Assembly: GCA_027923505.1 (NCBI GenBank)
Contig: BROI01000006.1
Location: 558,001-622,000, forward strand
Direction of reading: 5' to 3'
DNA: 64,000 nt
Origin: Mayamaea pseudoterrestris
Taxonomy: Eukaryota > Bacillariophyta > Bacillariophyceae > Sellaphorales > Sellaphoraceae
Made by a program: the position numbers and the translations under genes. Of this stretch, positions 62,358-64,000 are shown one piece after another. A model generated the notes under the pieces. The model had not been told where the DNA came from and did not search any database. It saw nothing but the letters and a program-made list of their open reading frames with translations. The first letter of the stretch is position 1, and each line of letters starts with the position of its first letter.

Positions 62358-62494
62358 GATATGATTGCAAAGTAGCTTGTTCAAAGACGAGCTGGCTGCC
62401 AGTTTTATCGCCCTCAACGAACACGATCAAAGCAAGCGAATGTGAATGAGTCGACGGATCGTCGTCGAAACTAAACGTCACAGCGGTTCTGATA

Positions 62495-62544
62495 TTTTCG
62501 CGCCCATTTTGAAGTGCGATCTTGGTGCCGCGACGGCGCGAAAA
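62495..62544. promoter_or_regulatory. Pair of inverted E2F-like sites
   Basis: TTTTCGCGCC (62495-62504) and GGCGCGAAAA (62535-62544) match TTTSSCGC in opposite orientation, 31 bases apart. They could serve either flanking gene. Confidence 0.4.
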
Positions 62545-62601
62545 CGGACGCGCGCCATGCGCCCATTTCCATAGCATGCAACGCCAACCGCAGCAAGTCT
62601 C

Positions 62602-62617
62602 GCCACTTTAAAGTGGC
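62602..62617. repeat. Perfect 16-base palindrome GCCACTTTAAAGTGGC
   Basis: Perfect self-complementary word about 60 bases downstream of the paired E2F-like sites. It could bind a dimeric factor; nothing else supports this. Confidence 0.6.
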
Positions 62618-62959
62618 TGCCAACGCCCAAATTGTGGACCACCAACGACGGCTTGGCGACTCTCATCGTGCACTGCGTGCCAAAATGACTGATACTACTT
62701 GTCCGTCGATGAGGACAAGATTCATTATTCAAGTCATAAGCAAGCGACCGCCAACTGCGCCGACTGTAATCGCGTGCAACAACGACTTGATCTTGTTTAC
62801 ACGTTAACCATCAAGCTGCGAGTTGCATTTATTTGTAAACGAAACGATATTTGACGAGTCAATCAGACTGACTGGCAAGAAAGATCTCTTCAAACGACTC
62901 TGGCAATCGTACTGCCTTCAGAACAGCAATTTCCGACTTGTAAACGTTTGCGCTTTAAC

Positions 62960-63385
62960 ATGCCACCTTTGGAGCGATTCCCCTCAACTCTTGACACGTC
63001 AAGCTTTCTTTCCGTAGTTGACAGCCAGAGCCACTCGAGCAAGTCTTGCCATGAAACATTTACACGCATAGATCTTCGGAAAGTTGCAGTGCATGCTCAT
63101 CGAGACTTGGTGTGCAAGACTAATCCACTGCTTGAAACACGGTCGACTCAACATACGTCTGAAAAGGAACAGGACACCAACATGGATTGGGTAGACTTGT
63201 TTACGACGTGGTGCTCCTGTCGACCAATGTCGGAACGTCCGCGCAAGCGATCGGCTGTTGGAAGCACCAAGAATATCATGTATCCAGTGGCTCGATACCC
63301 AGATCGTTTGAACAGTCCACATTTGGTGCAACGCAGACGAAAGAGTATTGAACAGCACCTAATGTTTCGGCCAGTTGTGGAATGA
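62960..63385 (+). CDS. Small protein of unknown function
   Basis: The first ATG at 62960 gives 141 residues. Ser/Thr/Arg-rich, with a MDWVDLFTTWCSCRP segment in the middle and a basic C terminus (PRKRSAVG, QRRRKSIEQHL). No signal peptide, helix bundle or known domain is visible. Evidence is only the length of the frame and the promoter-like region upstream with E2F-like sites, so it may be spurious. It ends 195 bases before the dioxygenase gene end. Confidence 0.45.
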   Translation: MPPLERFPSTLDTSSFLSVVDSQSHSSKSCHETFTRIDLRKVAVHAHRDLVCKTNPLLETRSTQHTSEKEQDTNMDWVDLFTTWCSCRPMSERPRKRSAVGSTKNIMYPVARYPDRLNSPHLVQRRRKSIEQHLMFRPVVE

Positions 63386-63580
63386 GAAAGTGCGCTTGTG
63401 GAATAGTTCACGGACATTGCGGAGAGCGATGTGGCTTGCGCTTAAGAAACAACGTGAGATCCAAATGTATACTGAGTATAACTTGCTATGATGCGCAAAC
63501 TAATAAATGTAAATTAAATGTCTAGGAATTTGGAGTAGATGGTCACACTGGGTGACCACTGTAGTTTAAGAAGCGGTAGC

Positions 63581-64000
63581 TTATGCGCTGATTGCGCCGG
63601 CAGTGGCTCGCATTTCATTCTTCATTTCCTCTTCACCTTCCCATCCTTCAAACCACGCAACACCATGCTTTCGTGTGCCATCAAACACGTTGCGTCCGTG
63701 CATGCACTTGTAGTTGTCGAGCAATACAACATCGCCGTGCCTCATCTTGATGAAGCGAACATTCTTCATGGTAACTTCGTCAAGGTGCTTGAGCTGCTCG
63801 TCCGTCAATTCACCGTCGTCGCCAAAGAACATGTCAGACTTGTTGATTTGTGATGCACCATCCTCGAATCGCTCGGCGCCGTATCTGCAATCAAATTAAA
63901 TTAGCAAGATTAACAACGGAACACGCTATGCCATGCCATCATCGCATGGTTATACTCACATTGCTTCACGATCCTTTCGCAGCTTGCTCGAATGCGAATG
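63581..64000 (-). CDS. TauD/TfdA-type Fe(II)/2-oxoglutarate dioxygenase, 3' part (cut by right edge)
   Basis: The last exon is 63884-63581; an upstream exon is visible from 64000 to 63960, joined across a 75-base intron (GTGAGT...TTGCAG) in phase 2. The visible C terminus reads REAIYGAERFEDG, MFFGDDGELTDEQL, then RHGDVVLLDNYKCMHGRNVF and TRKHGVAWFEGW. The HGR carries the distal His of the 2-His-1-carboxylate iron site and the Arg in TRKHGVAWF should bind 2-oxoglutarate, as in TauD-type enzymes and gamma-butyrobetaine hydroxylase relatives. The first His-x-Asp lies outside the window. Substrate unknown. The two exons share one frame, which supports the call. Confidence 0.8.

Larger units (their letters stand above)
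62358..62959. other. Divergent upstream region with E2F-like sites
   Basis: It contains TTTTCGCGCC at 62495-62504, the reverse match GGCGCGAAAA at 62535-62544 and a 16-base palindrome at 62602. Open frames here have no recognisable product. Confidence 0.5.

Noticed and set aside
1-64000. Transposons, virus-like elements or CRISPR arrays
   Set aside because: No reverse transcriptase, integrase, transposase, long terminal repeats or spaced direct repeats were seen.

Overview
The window looks like nuclear DNA of a diatom or a close ochrophyte relative. Genes are dense, on both strands, and mostly intronless or carry one or two GT-AG introns of about 75 to 180 bases. Five proteins (a lumenal coiled-coil protein, an acyltransferase, SufD, uroporphyrinogen decarboxylase and a PPR protein) start with a signal peptide followed by an ASAFAP-like site with Phe after the cleavage point, the plastid address of diatoms. 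An AP2 protein, a SHAQKY-type MYB, an M11 (gametolysin) protease and a membrane-anchored kinase also fit. I see no virus-like element, transposon or CRISPR array. Species cannot be fixed from the sequence.

Layout. 1-13.3 kb: the 5' part of a membrane protein running off the left edge, three long Ser-rich low-complexity proteins, a class 3 lipase, the rRNA methyltransferase Rrp8 and a homocysteine S-methyltransferase. 13.9-23.9 kb: mitochondrial J-protein, a 1.5-kb stretch without a clear gene, M11 protease, TrmB-like methyltransferase, plastid-lumen coiled-coil protein, plastid acyltransferase, and a mitochondrial TPR protein carrying a lipoyl-like domain that lacks the lipoyl lysine. 24.2-35.3 kb: a KH RNA-binding protein with an 18-base first coding exon, the APC/C-type E2 UBE2S, and a 2123-residue cobalamin-dependent methionine synthase whose homocysteine and folate modules are present twice. 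35.4-49.4 kb: TMEM184/Ost-alpha membrane protein, AP2 factor, IscU-like protein, succinate dehydrogenase Fe-S subunit, a tail-anchored unknown, a small MYB and plastid SufD. 50-64 kb: RING membrane protein, uroporphyrinogen decarboxylase, tRNA-Pro(CGG), glycerophosphodiesterase, an atypical membrane kinase, a RING protein with SAP-like repeats, a PPR protein, a HIG1-domain protein, a small unknown, and the 3' part of a TauD-type dioxygenase cut by the right edge.

How the genes relate: most are ordinary unlinked housekeeping genes, but themes recur. Two enzymes make methionine from homocysteine. An IscU-like protein, SDHB and SufD lie within about 8 kb and all concern Fe-S clusters. Several proteins serve the plastid. 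Upstream regions hold recurring sites: CRE palindromes (TGACGTCA) at three places, E2F-like sites before UBE2S and in the HIG1 intergenic region, and a shared TCGTACCGGT element.

The most unusual item is the methionine synthase: the two module sets differ at only 28 of about 620 residues by my count, although silent sites are heavily diverged, so the duplication appears old and both halves selected. Several genes (left-edge protein, MYB, HIG1, exon 1 of the KH gene) become visible only by splicing or by reading past the window edge.
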